A stretch of 64,000 nucleotides of DNA. Origin: Bacteroidota bacterium (GTDB lineage: Bacteria; Bacteroidota; Ignavibacteria; Ignavibacteriales; Ignavibacteriaceae). Below, piece by piece: positions 37,620 through 46,322 of the stretch. Both the position numbers and the translations under genes were made by a program. The stretch is from positions 1 through 64,000 of the forward strand of contig JAKIZM010000004.1 in NCBI GenBank assembly GCA_022708025.1, read 5' to 3'. Within the stretch, counting starts at the first letter, position 1. The number at the start of each line of letters is the position of its first letter. Below the pieces are notes generated by a model that worked only from the letters and a program-made list of their open reading frames with translations, was not told where the DNA came from and ran no database searches.

Positions 37620-37951
37620 AACATTATTTTTTATAAACTTTTTAAATCAAATAATACTCGAAAAGCAAATTCGTGAAATTGCCATTCAATTCTTAATATA
37701 AAACTCTTCATAATCGCACTTTCCACCTAAAAATCACTAGTACATGTACTAATGCTTTTATCTTGACAACATCTTAGTATTACACAGGTTCTTAAATAAA
37801 TTTGTTAATCTGTAAATGCAGATGTAATTACTATTGAGCAAGGATTGATGTAATCGTACAGGATTCGGGAATATCAGATTATTAAACAGTAAAAATAATC
37901 CAATAAAAAATCTTAGCTAAAGTAATTTATTTTTATCAAAGCGGAGTTAAA
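37620..37951. other. 332-bp intergenic region with operator-like palindrome
   Basis: No coding or RNA gene is seen. It contains palindrome copy 2 (37737-37752), a TTGACA at 37762 without a convincing -10 partner, and a small inverted repeat ATCTG/CAGAT at about 37811-37827. It probably carries the promoter and leader of the DUF3892 gene. Confidence 0.5.
37737..37752. promoter_or_regulatory. 16-bp palindrome, copy 2
   Basis: CTAGTACATGTACTAA differs from copy 1 (36487) at the first base and one central base. The AGTAC/GTACT inner arms and the 2-base spacer are the same. It lies about 200 bases upstream of the DUF3892 gene. Confidence 0.55.
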
Positions 37952-38299
37952 ATGTTTAAAGTTGAAAACAACTTACAAGCAGGATTCAAGATGTCTAAAT
38001 GGGCAGATTTTCTTATCTCGGCAATCAGATATGAAAATGAATTGTTTAAAAATTCTATTGCGTACTTAAAAGTACATCCGGACCTTGGAACAGAAATTGG
38101 CGCTGGCTATACCTGGACAAAAGAAGAAGTAATAAATGCTATGTATGATGGAAAAACTTTTTACACTATTATTAAAGAAAAGACAGGAGAATGGAAAAAA
38201 GGATCTATTGTTGCGTTGATAACCAGAAATGGTAAATCAATTATTACTGATTCTAACTCAACTGATTTTGACTATTTTGTTAATTTACGGGAATTATAA
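37952..38299 (+). CDS. DUF3892 domain-containing protein
   Basis: A 115-residue protein with ADFLISAIRYENE near residue 18, YTWTKEEVINAMYDGKTFYT in the middle and KKGSIVALITRNGKSIITDS towards the end. This is the layout of DUF3892, a small family of unknown function. GGAG lies 7 bases before the ATG at 37952; an internal ATG at 37991 (MSKWADFL) also has AGGA and would give the standard family length. It is monocistronic, flanked by a long leader and a hairpin-rich 3' region. Confidence 0.78.
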   Translation: MFKVENNLQAGFKMSKWADFLISAIRYENELFKNSIAYLKVHPDLGTEIGAGYTWTKEEVINAMYDGKTFYTIIKEKTGEWKKGSIVALITRNGKSIITDSNSTDFDYFVNLREL

Positions 38300-38300
38300 A

Positions 38301-38493
38301 CCCTCACACCCTCTTGGTGGAAGGGCGTGGTTTGATAATTAACCTGTACAAAATCCGGTAATATTTTATTACCGGAAGGATTTTCGATGCATATAAAAGT
38401 TAAAAAGTATATGCAAATATCTGGTTTGTAAGAGGCAAACAAACCGGATATATTTTATAACTAATCCAGTTGAATTACTCCACAATTCAACTG
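38301..38493 (+). other. Cluster of four inverted repeats (structured intergenic RNA or terminators)
   Basis: Four hairpins follow each other after the DUF3892 stop. (1) 38301-38333 is imperfect, with ACCCT opposite AGGG and AAACC opposite GGTTT. (2) 38354-38376 pairs TCCGGTAAT with ATTACCGGA. (3) 38417-38451 pairs ATATCTGGTTTGT with ACAAACCGGATAT (13 bp, one G-U) and is followed by ATTTT. (4) 38467-38493 pairs CAGTTGAATT with AATTCAACTG. Hairpin 3 could terminate transcription. The density is unlike the rest of the window and may mark a structured small RNA or a leader of the next gene. Confidence 0.5.
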
Positions 38494-38531
38494 AAAACTA
38501 TTTTATAATTTATATTTTATTGAAAGACATT

Positions 38532-38930
38532 ATGAAAATACACGAGAAATGCCGGTATTTATGTTCAGCTTCATTAATCATATTTATATTCGGTCTGATA
38601 AGAGGTATTGGTGGTTTAATCGATACGATAAATGAAACTGAAGTTCTGCTCGATATAAATTATGGTTTTACAATTCTTATACTGCTTATTATTACCTGTA
38701 TAACCTTGAGCGCTGCATCATTTATTATTGCAATTGCACTTTTTGAACAAGACAGAAATTATATCTTTTACGGGATGTTGCTTACATTGATTTTTATTGT
38801 TTACTCATTAGTTCAAGATTATTTTATTCTGCATAAATCAATAAGTAACGGTAGTATAATAAATTTAATTGCTGCCGGAATTGCAATATCACTATTGTTA
38901 TTAGGGAAAAGGCATCTTAATAAGCCGTAA
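38532..38930 (+). CDS. Four-helix membrane protein of unknown function
   Basis: A protein of about 132 residues from ATG 38532; a TTG at 38520 is also in frame. It has four transmembrane segments, including LIIFIFGLIRGIGGLI and ILLIITCITLSAASFIIAIA. It has no signature motif. It stands alone after the hairpin-rich stretch. The function is unknown. Confidence 0.6.
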   Translation: MKIHEKCRYLCSASLIIFIFGLIRGIGGLIDTINETEVLLDINYGFTILILLIITCITLSAASFIIAIALFEQDRNYIFYGMLLTLIFIVYSLVQDYFILHKSISNGSIINLIAAGIAISLLLLGKRHLNKP

Positions 38931-39006
38931 ACCGAGCATTTATTTGTTAATTGAATTTGACTATCCGAAAAATTAAGTTAGGAATAGTAATTCAAAACAC
39001 TAAAAA

Positions 39007-39498
39007 ATGTTTAGTAAATCTATTAGAATATTACTGTTACTAATATTATTCAGCTGCTTAATCCTGCAAAGCTGCTACACACAAGTTTCGCTGCCAAAAC
39101 ATTCCATTAAAAAAACAAAAACTGATGAAGATAGAAAAGTTAATTTTACTTATACAGTTGTTGATACATTTGATAACGATTGGCTGCCTGATAAAGGTTA
39201 TTATTATTTATTCAGATTTGATTCAAAGTATATTAATGAAGATAATATTGATCGCTTTCTTAATATGCTTTATGCAAAAGGATATGATATTGCCGGAGCT
39301 TGGTACAGACCTGAGATTAGGGATTGCACAAGTCCATTTTATTTTAATGATTCTCTTGAAAAAACATTAGCGCCTGTGTTAGTTTTACTATTATCTGATT
39401 TCGATGATTCAATTATTCAATATAATTTTTATGCAGTAATGAATAAGCCATATATCCCCTGTCCCTTTGGAGTTTGGGAATTTTATGAATTGCAGTAA
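39007..39498 (+). CDS. Putative lipoprotein of unknown function
   Basis: A 163-residue protein with a strong lipoprotein signal (ILLLLILFSCLILQSC, Cys about 22). The mature part contains YYLFRFDSKYINEDNIDRFL and a C-terminal PYIPCPFGVWEFYELQ. No family is recognised. No good ribosome-binding site precedes the ATG. It converges with the TonB-PpiC fusion gene. Confidence 0.6.
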   Translation: MFSKSIRILLLLILFSCLILQSCYTQVSLPKHSIKKTKTDEDRKVNFTYTVVDTFDNDWLPDKGYYYLFRFDSKYINEDNIDRFLNMLYAKGYDIAGAWYRPEIRDCTSPFYFNDSLEKTLAPVLVLLLSDFDDSIIQYNFYAVMNKPYIPCPFGVWEFYELQ

Positions 39499-39545
39499 TC
39501 ATCTTTGATAACATATCTTAAAATAATAATTAAACAGAGAGCTGA

Positions 39546-40169
39546 TTAATTATTCTGCTCCAGTCTTTTATAAATTATGTAATGCTCACCATAAGCAATC
39601 GGTTTAGTAAACTCTCCTTCTGATAGTGAAGCTATCTGAGTTTTAATATTTTCGTTGAAGTAATTGATATTAACTCTTCCAAGCATTCCATTTCTTTCTT
39701 TTGATTTACTGCAGGAACAATTGATACAAAGCCTGGTAAAATCCGCACCGGCAAGCAAAGCTTTATAAACCGAGTCTGCTCTATCGTAATTCTGAACTTC
39801 AATCTCTGCAAGCGAATAGAACTGAGGTTTTTCAATTACTACTTTAACTCTTCTTTTAATTGTAAGTTCAACGGGTCGTCCCTGATAGATTGCCGGAGAG
39901 TATTTCCATTTCAATAATGAAAGCCTGGCAAGCGAATCCCATTCTGCATCATCACTCGTAGTTAATATCTTAGCATCTTCTACATCACCGCAGCAATTTA
40001 CACGCATTTCACAAGTGAATTCGTAGCTGTCTAAAAAATATAATAATTGAAGCGGAGGTAATTCAGATTGCTTAATAAGTGATGGCGGCATGAAATCTGA
40101 TTCTTCGGGTTGAAAAACTTTACAGCCCGAGATGATTAAAAAAAGACAAATAAAAATTATCTTTTTCAT
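39546..40169 (-). CDS. Lipoprotein fusing a TonB C-terminal-like domain to a PpiC prolyl isomerase domain
   Basis: A protein of about 207 residues from ATG 40169, where MKKIIFICLFLIISGCK gives a lipoprotein signal; upstream in-frame codons to 40244 add a non-signal sequence. Residues about 45-120 resemble TonB C-terminal domains: CEMRVNCCGDVEDAKIL, then LSLLKWKYSPAIYQGRPVEL. Residues about 130-205 resemble a parvulin/PpiC domain: ALLAGADFTRLC, GMLGRV, then SLSEGEFTKPIAYGEHYIIY. An unusual Cys-x-Cys (INCSCSK) sits where the isomerase domain begins. It is probably periplasmic. Confidence 0.72.
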   Translation of the reverse strand: MKKIIFICLFLIISGCKVFQPEESDFMPPSLIKQSELPPLQLLYFLDSYEFTCEMRVNCCGDVEDAKILTTSDDAEWDSLARLSLLKWKYSPAIYQGRPVELTIKRRVKVVIEKPQFYSLAEIEVQNYDRADSVYKALLAGADFTRLCINCSCSKSKERNGMLGRVNINYFNENIKTQIASLSEGEFTKPIAYGEHYIIYKRLEQNN

Positions 40170-40426
40170 TTTGTACCTCTCTAAGCTTAATGATTTTCCC
40201 GTTATATTCTTAGCGAATACTAAGTGGTTTAAACAAACCATCAATCTTTCTTACTGTAATTAGCAATTAATTACTGACAATGTCAATAGCTGATAGAATT
40301 CATTTGGGAGGCTAGAAGATTATTTATCTGTTATGTTTCTGAATGATCCTTGGGTCAGATTGATGTTTACTAAGAAAATTTTATAACCTAAAAATAAGTA
40401 TTAGACTTTTAATACTTGCATAAATG

Positions 40427-43195
40427 TTAACCTAGCAAGCGCAATATTTCATTCGGTTCGCTTGCAACTCCCCAATTCCATTTTCCGAAACCACCATATT
40501 CATTAACTGCCTGAATCCATTCTTTTAAGTATTCCCATTTAACCTGATCCTGCTGAGTTGGAATTCCTTTTACTTCAATAATCAGATATGTATCATCTGA
40601 TAATCTTACTAAAAAATCAGGACGATATTTATGAACTATACCCTGAAACATATAAGGAATTTCAAAATTAAGATGATCATTCTTTGCCCATGCTTTAACA
40701 TTCGGATGCCGGTTCAGATTGAATGCTGCATTATATTCCCAGGTACTGTCATAAACACAAAAATTAATATGATTCTTATCATAATTGTCACAAGGCTTGC
40801 TTGTGTACCAAGTTCTCATATCGCCTGTTGAGCGGATTGGTTTATCAGTATCAAATACTGGTGTTAGTGATTGAGTATTTACACATCTTATTTCATTGAA
40901 TATATGATTTACTATAGTATTCATATTTAGTGTAATTAATATTCTTCTCTTAATATCGTCCTGAAAAAATAAAGGAGGATTCATTCTTATTATATCTGAA
41001 TAAATAAACTGATCAACAATTTTAATTAACTGTGCAAGCAATATGCTTTTATCACCTTTCCAATCCGGTGCCATCTGATCGTAAACATCCCTGGCTGTTG
41101 TGAAAATAATTTTCTGATAACGATATTTTTCACCAAGGTTTTGCAAATCTATTTCAGATATTTTAGTTACATCAGGTCTTCCATCGACAACTGGGGCAAT
41201 TTCAGCCAGCGTAGGGGTTTCGTAAGCATTTAATGTTAATGCCCTGACTTTATTAATATCAATTTTTAATTGCGGTAAATAAACGTGATCAATTCTTAAA
41301 ATATTAGGCCAGCTAATTTCAAATTGCTCTTTTTCTTTTGAAGGTTCAACTATTGTTTTAGGGAGTTGTGGTGGCGGAGGTGGTCCATCAATAGATTCAT
41401 GCGGTAAAAATGTAAAAGGTACACCAAATATGTTTACATATTCCGGTTCAAACATACCATCTTTGTTAACCTCATAAGATGTCCTTCTTAATCCTCTGCC
41501 GACAACCTGTTCACAAAGTAACTGACTTGTAAAAGCTCTTAATCCCATTATGTGTGTTACGGTTTTTGCATCCCAACCTTCCGAGAGCATACCTACACTG
41601 ATTACATTTCTGATCTGTTCACCCGGTTTTCCAATCTTCCCGACTGTATCAACTATCTGCCGCAATAACTCAGCCTGCTTTTGCTTCGATAATTTAACTG
41701 TCGGAACATCATCGTTATCTTCATCTTCTGTCTGAGTTTCGATTATTTCTTCTGCTTCTTCTTTAGCCTCAGCTTCGCTTAATACTTTTGAATCAATATG
41801 AAGTGTTTTATCAGGCTCACATAATTCTTCGATAAGAATGTTTTGTCTGTCAAATGTGAATTTAATTCTGGCTGCTGTAAAAGTAGTATTGGCTACGGTG
41901 ATCATTACAGGTGGAACGACCTGCTTGCTCTCTTTCCATTTGTTGAATGTATCCTGCCAATCCTTTCCTAACAAATAATATGCATTCCGCACTAAATCGT
42001 GCAGAGGTTCGTGTTCAAGTGCTTTACGGCTGAGATCATCTCTTACATATTCGTAAATGTGATAAAGTTTGGATTTATAGGTTTTAACATCAGGAAGTGC
42101 ATCGTCTCTAACAACGACTCTTGGGGTTTTAACCAAACCGGATTCAATAGCATCATTTAAACCGAAATCACTTACAATCCAGCCAAACAGAGCCTCGTCT
42201 GAACTTCTTTTACCGGTTGGAACAAATGGTGTTGCAGTAAAATCATAACTGAACAGAATTCCTCTTGCTCTGTTTATTCTGTCAAGTCCGCCAATCCACT
42301 TTGTAGCTTCCTCTATATCTTCCTTCTTTAATCCCTTTATTTTTGATTCTGCAGGAACTCTCCAGGCATGATGTGCTTCATCATTTATTACAATAATATT
42401 TTTTGCTTGTGCCATTTCTTCAAGAACTTCTCTTACATAAGCTTCATCGCTTTTAGCACCCCGCTTATCTACTGTTTTTTTCTTCGAAAGTTTTTCCTCT
42501 GTTTCCCAGTTAAGTGCGTGCCAGTTCTTAATAATCACTTTTCCTTTGCGTAGTTTTTCTATAAGTCCCGATGGAACAATATTAAACTCATCATAAAAAT
42601 TATTCTCACCGAAAGGCTGCAAAACCTGCAGTCTGCTTTTTACAGTTAAACCTGGTGCAACCACAAAAATATTTTTTGAAAAGCGTGGATCTTGCGAATA
42701 GGTTACTTTGTTTAACACCTGCCAGGCTATCAGCATTGCCATAACCACTGTTTTACCTGAACCTGTTGCCATCTTTGAACAGAGACGAATAAATTCTCCA
42801 CCGTCATTTGGGATTTCTATTCCAACCTTTTCAGATTCAGGTGCTTCGTTTAACCAGATAAGAGTTTCAATTGCCTCAAGCTGACAAAAGAAAAATCTGT
42901 ACTGTCTTGATTCGCTGTCATTCCAGTGTTCAAGCAGTCTTTTTGTAATACCGCTTACTCCGGGATAATCTGCTTCTTTCCATTTTTTAATTCGCGGACG
43001 AATAGTATTTACTAAACCAATTTCATTAAAAATCCCCGGGTCATCGAACGCTCTGGAAGTTTCTGAGGCGACAACATAACCGGCAGGTCTTCTTCCATCT
43101 GCAAGAGAAAATGATCTGGTTTCCCGGTCATACTTCCAGTAATGTGAAGGTTCAGAATAAGGAGAATTGATTATTAACTTGTCAATCTTGTTCAT
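40427..43195 (-). CDS. Type III-like restriction endonuclease subunit (Res)
   Basis: A 922-residue superfamily 2 helicase-nuclease. Walker A is MATGSGKTVVMAMLI (about 141). The DEAH box is VINDEAHHAWR (about 270), and motif VI is QVVGRGLRRTSYE (about 565). The C-terminal PD-(D/E)XK nuclease has PDFLVRLSDDTYLIIEVKG (about 868-886), with PD, E-x-K in place. It pairs with the Mod subunit at 46396-49029 to form a restriction-modification system that translocates or loops DNA and cuts unmethylated invaders. It is separated from mod by four accessory genes, and from the nearest of these by 151 bases with a terminator-like hairpin, so it may have its own promoter. Confidence 0.88.
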   Translation of the reverse strand: MNKIDKLIINSPYSEPSHYWKYDRETRSFSLADGRRPAGYVVASETSRAFDDPGIFNEIGLVNTIRPRIKKWKEADYPGVSGITKRLLEHWNDSESRQYRFFFCQLEAIETLIWLNEAPESEKVGIEIPNDGGEFIRLCSKMATGSGKTVVMAMLIAWQVLNKVTYSQDPRFSKNIFVVAPGLTVKSRLQVLQPFGENNFYDEFNIVPSGLIEKLRKGKVIIKNWHALNWETEEKLSKKKTVDKRGAKSDEAYVREVLEEMAQAKNIIVINDEAHHAWRVPAESKIKGLKKEDIEEATKWIGGLDRINRARGILFSYDFTATPFVPTGKRSSDEALFGWIVSDFGLNDAIESGLVKTPRVVVRDDALPDVKTYKSKLYHIYEYVRDDLSRKALEHEPLHDLVRNAYYLLGKDWQDTFNKWKESKQVVPPVMITVANTTFTAARIKFTFDRQNILIEELCEPDKTLHIDSKVLSEAEAKEEAEEIIETQTEDEDNDDVPTVKLSKQKQAELLRQIVDTVGKIGKPGEQIRNVISVGMLSEGWDAKTVTHIMGLRAFTSQLLCEQVVGRGLRRTSYEVNKDGMFEPEYVNIFGVPFTFLPHESIDGPPPPPQLPKTIVEPSKEKEQFEISWPNILRIDHVYLPQLKIDINKVRALTLNAYETPTLAEIAPVVDGRPDVTKISEIDLQNLGEKYRYQKIIFTTARDVYDQMAPDWKGDKSILLAQLIKIVDQFIYSDIIRMNPPLFFQDDIKRRILITLNMNTIVNHIFNEIRCVNTQSLTPVFDTDKPIRSTGDMRTWYTSKPCDNYDKNHINFCVYDSTWEYNAAFNLNRHPNVKAWAKNDHLNFEIPYMFQGIVHKYRPDFLVRLSDDTYLIIEVKGIPTQQDQVKWEYLKEWIQAVNEYGGFGKWNWGVASEPNEILRLLG

Positions 43196-43327
43196 CTTCT
43201 CTGTTCATTAATTTATAAATTACCTAAAAATAGCCGAAAAAAGTAACTTATAGTAAGATATTTGCCTTTGTCAAATTTATACGTTAAGTTTGTATCAGCT
43301 CATCTGCCACGTGTAGAAAGAGTAAAG

Positions 43328-43347
43328 AATCCCGCGCAAGCGGGGTT
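43328..43347 (-). terminator. Hairpin downstream of the accessory cassette
   Basis: AATCCCGC and GCGGGGTT form an 8-bp stem (one T-G) around GCAA, directly after the stop of the gene at 43347. On the minus strand it is followed by CTTTACTCTTT, a weak U-tract. It may separate the cassette from res. Confidence 0.5.
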
Positions 43348-43829
43348 CAGCTTTTTAAACTACTTTCGTACTCTCGTTGCAATTTTCTTTTTCTGTGATT
43401 CTCTGTAACTGTATATGCTGTCCACAATAATAAATAATTATTTCTCTCAGCGAGTATTATTAAGTATTCTGCATCTTCCATCCATAAACATAGCCTCGTT
43501 TCACCACTTCTTATATTATGCCAGACTTTAATTTTTTCATCCGGTACTTTTTCTATTACAGATTTTGGCCATCGGATTCTTTCACACCTTCTAATATCTG
43601 GTGTACGTGTCTCTTCATTTTCTCCTTCGCTGATTAAGTGCCAGAAAGTAGCTTCTTTATCATCTATTTGCGGATGTTTCTTAATTGCTATTTTAATACC
43701 TCGATAATTACATTGAGTATCAATAAAATCAGTTTTAAAAATCTCATATAAAATTGTTAAGTAATTATTCCAATCACCATTTGATTCTTCTAACAGAACC
43801 AAAGGAGGAAGCCAATTTGGTAATGGCAT
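43347..43829 (-). CDS. Accessory protein of the R-M island, possible BECR-fold nuclease
   Basis: A 160-residue protein from ATG 43829. That start overlaps the DUF3800 stop as TAATG and has GGAGGAAC 7 bases upstream, so translation is coupled. The N-terminus LPNWLPPLVLLEESNGDW is Pro/Trp-rich. The C-terminus RLCLWMEDAEYLIILAERNN, then LLWTAYTVTENHRKRKLQREY, resembles the last strands of RelE/Barnase-EndoU-ColicinE5 (BECR) nucleases, with a Thr/Tyr and basic residues in place. I infer an RNase-like toxin or effector only at low confidence. Cys-Arg rich CERIRWPKSVIE is a further landmark. Confidence 0.6.
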   Translation of the reverse strand: MPLPNWLPPLVLLEESNGDWNNYLTILYEIFKTDFIDTQCNYRGIKIAIKKHPQIDDKEATFWHLISEGENEETRTPDIRRCERIRWPKSVIEKVPDEKIKVWHNIRSGETRLCLWMEDAEYLIILAERNNYLLLWTAYTVTENHRKRKLQREYESSLKS

Positions 43830-44536
43830 TATAAGTTCCTCCTGGGCTGCCATATCAGAATATTAAATTTATTTTCTTTTAAATATGTTGTAAGAGTTAA
43901 GCTGTAATTACTTCTTTTTTTTATTCTTTCAATTACCTTAAGCTTTCCTGTATTCGTATTAAGTCCCCTGTTAATGTATGAAACAGCACCTATTAACAAA
44001 TCAGTTATCTGCAGCAATTCTATTTCGTGAGATCTTACAGTTTGAACAATTTCAATAATTTCTCTGTTAAAATCATATTTTTCGTTGCAAAGCACTTTGT
44101 GCAGCTTTTTAATTTTTTCAGAACTCCTCGTATCCTTTATATCAATAAATATTCTGTTTTTCGTGTGTGGATCAATTAATACTTTAAGCATACTGAAATA
44201 CATTTTGTAATACCAGGTATCATGATCCTGTTCCAACTCCTTGTGTTTTAAAATAGTTTTATCCGGCACAACAAGAGCTCTGAAATGAAGATCATCATCA
44301 TCAAAGAAGTAATCTACAAGCTCGAGATAAAATTCAACTTTTGATTCGGAAACTTTTGTCCATTTGATTTCAAAATCTTTCTTTAACTCGTGTTTAACTT
44401 TTATCTCTCTTATTCGTTCAAATATTTCATCTTTTTTGTCATACGGACACCACACTGCCCCCAGCACCATAACTTTTTGCTGATCATTTTCAAGATGGCA
44501 ACTTTCATCACAGTATATGTTTATTGTTGGGGGCAT
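43829..44536 (-). CDS. DUF3800 domain-containing protein
   Basis: A 235-residue protein. The family signature INIYCDESCH is at residues 5-14, with the Asp of a putative RNase H-like active site. FIDIKDTRSSEKIKKLH lies near 145, and the C-terminal HEIELLQITDLLIGAVSYI near 188 is the conserved second half. DUF3800 proteins are often found next to restriction or phage genes; the enzymatic role is not established. It starts 6 bases after the DUF4276 stop and overlaps the next gene. A decayed second copy of its 5' end lies at 46323. Confidence 0.85.
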   Translation of the reverse strand: MPPTINIYCDESCHLENDQQKVMVLGAVWCPYDKKDEIFERIREIKVKHELKKDFEIKWTKVSESKVEFYLELVDYFFDDDDLHFRALVVPDKTILKHKELEQDHDTWYYKMYFSMLKVLIDPHTKNRIFIDIKDTRSSEKIKKLHKVLCNEKYDFNREIIEIVQTVRSHEIELLQITDLLIGAVSYINRGLNTNTGKLKVIERIKKRSNYSLTLTTYLKENKFNILIWQPRRNL

Positions 44537-44542
44537 TCTTAA

Positions 44543-45202
44543 TCAACTCTCAAGTTTTGTTAACCAGGAATTAAAATGCTCACATTTCGTTCGTAAGTCG
44601 TCAATGTTAGTTTGAGATAATATTAACTGGCTATGAAATGTCTTTTGATATTCGGGAAATATACTTTTTAATCTTTTTGATGGTGCAGAATTTGGTTTCT
44701 CATTTATTTCTTCGGGAGAAGCAAATTCATTGTTTACCTCAGATACTTGCTGAATTTCTCTGTTCTTATTTACAAATGCAATTGGCAGCTTATCTTCACT
44801 TGCAAACACTAAAGCTTCAAATTCGTGTAACTGCAGGTAAGGCAAAAATTTTGTTTGGTTGATATCTGTACTAAACTGATTTTCCATAAATTCAATTCGC
44901 TGAAAGCAGGTTCCATCTGGTCTTGAATTATAACCTGGGAAATCTGAAGGCAGTGCATAATAATCAATCATTGTGGTAACAATGTCAGCAGAAGTATCAT
45001 AAAACAACGGTCTTAAATCTTTTTTAACTTGTTCGTATGAATTAACTCCTCCTTTATGATCTGGTCCTCTAACTTCCCGTTTGGTTTTTATGATTGTAGG
45101 AATTAAAAAAATTTGTTTTGTGGACAAATATGGACCTAAAACTCTTTTAACAAATCCCTCTTCTGTTTGTCCTTCCACAAGAACCAAAACTTTTTTAGGC
45201 AT
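44543..45202 (-). CDS. DUF4276 family (TOPRIM-like) protein
   Basis: A 219-residue protein. It opens with KVLVLVEGQTEEGFVKRVL (the Glu of a TOPRIM-like site), has IVTTMIDYYALPSDFPG near 97 (Asp in TMIDYY) and PYLQLHEFEALVFASEDKLP near 143. This is the DUF4276 pattern, a family known as the usual partner of AAA_21/OLD-like ATPases. The pair is thought to act like a split OLD nuclease, as in RloA/RloB-type or PARIS-like systems. It lies end to end with the ATPase gene (45203). Confidence 0.85.
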   Translation of the reverse strand: MPKKVLVLVEGQTEEGFVKRVLGPYLSTKQIFLIPTIIKTKREVRGPDHKGGVNSYEQVKKDLRPLFYDTSADIVTTMIDYYALPSDFPGYNSRPDGTCFQRIEFMENQFSTDINQTKFLPYLQLHEFEALVFASEDKLPIAFVNKNREIQQVSEVNNEFASPEEINEKPNSAPSKRLKSIFPEYQKTFHSQLILSQTNIDDLRTKCEHFNSWLTKLES

Positions 45203-46294
45203 TTATGGTCTGCCTCCAAGAACATTCTTTTCCCAGAGCTCACCTATTGCATATTCATTTAACCATTCTGTCAATGTACTTTTATCCAGCCTTTTAAAAA
45301 GAGATTCACCGTTGTTTCTATCAACTACGATAATATCTTCAGGCTCAAAGTAATTGAGAAACGTTACTGATTGTGTTGAGCAAATTACCTGTTTGTTATT
45401 TGCAGCAACAGATTTAATTAAAGAAGTGAGCAATTCTATAGCTGCTGGATGCAGACCCAATTCCGGTTCATCAATTATTATTGTGCCGGGCAAATTTGGT
45501 TGTAATAAAAGAGTTATCAAACAAATCATTCTAAGGGTACCGTCTGAAAGATGATTTGCATTGAAATATTCATCTGAACCTACATGTTTCCATTCAAGCC
45601 GTATTTTTTCTTTGTTTAATTCTAAAGGTTGCAGTTGAAACTTGTCAAAGAATGGAGCAACTAGTCTGATTGTATTTTCAATTCTTAAAAAGTAATCATT
45701 ATGTTTTTCTTGTAATAAATAGAGAAATGCAGCAAGGTTTGAAGCATCCCTTCTTAAACTCCTGTTATCATTTATATCACCTTCCTGTTTCACTTTTGCT
45801 GTAGTACTTGTATCGTGAAAATGATAAACTCGCCAACGAGTCATTGAATTAAGGATATGATAAACAACACCTTCTTTTTGATCCATTTTATATTGTTTGA
45901 TCAAATTTGTTTCGCGATTTCCATCAGAGATATCTCTTTTTGAAACTCCATCGTGTACGGGATTTTGATAAATTGTTTGTTCCAATGCGAAATAAAAATT
46001 ATTATCATTGGTAGCAACTAATTCAAACTGATAAGCATTCCATCCAAAAGATAAAAAGCCCGAAAAAGATTCTGTAAACTTTCTTCCAAAGTACAGAAAA
46101 CTATCGGCCCCACCGTTTTGGGTAACATAATTTTGAAGATTTTGAGATACAATGTTATTTAAAAGATTAAAAAATTGTATAAAATTAGATTTACCCGCAC
46201 CGTTTGGACCAATCAAAACATTAATTCTTTTTAGAAGCAACTCTAATTCTTTGATTGATTTAAATCTATTAATATTTATTTGACTGACTATCAT
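45203..46294 (-). CDS. AAA_21/OLD-like ATPase
   Basis: A 363-residue ABC/SMC-type ATPase. The N-terminus ININRFKSIKELELLLKRIN precedes Walker A IGPNGAGKSNFIQFFNLL (about 32-49). The signature loop is HLSDGTLRMICLITLLL (about 250), Walker B GTIIIDEPELGLHPAAIELL (about 272-291), and the switch region CSTQSVTFLNYF (about 310). It lacks a fused TOPRIM domain, which its DUF4276 neighbour probably supplies. The start lacks a good ribosome-binding site and lies 28 bases after the DUF3800 remnant. Confidence 0.88.
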   Translation of the reverse strand: MIVSQININRFKSIKELELLLKRINVLIGPNGAGKSNFIQFFNLLNNIVSQNLQNYVTQNGGADSFLYFGRKFTESFSGFLSFGWNAYQFELVATNDNNFYFALEQTIYQNPVHDGVSKRDISDGNRETNLIKQYKMDQKEGVVYHILNSMTRWRVYHFHDTSTTAKVKQEGDINDNRSLRRDASNLAAFLYLLQEKHNDYFLRIENTIRLVAPFFDKFQLQPLELNKEKIRLEWKHVGSDEYFNANHLSDGTLRMICLITLLLQPNLPGTIIIDEPELGLHPAAIELLTSLIKSVAANNKQVICSTQSVTFLNYFEPEDIIVVDRNNGESLFKRLDKSTLTEWLNEYAIGELWEKNVLGGRP

Positions 46295-46322
46295 TTTTAA
46301 TTAATAATTTTCTTTTTCAAAG

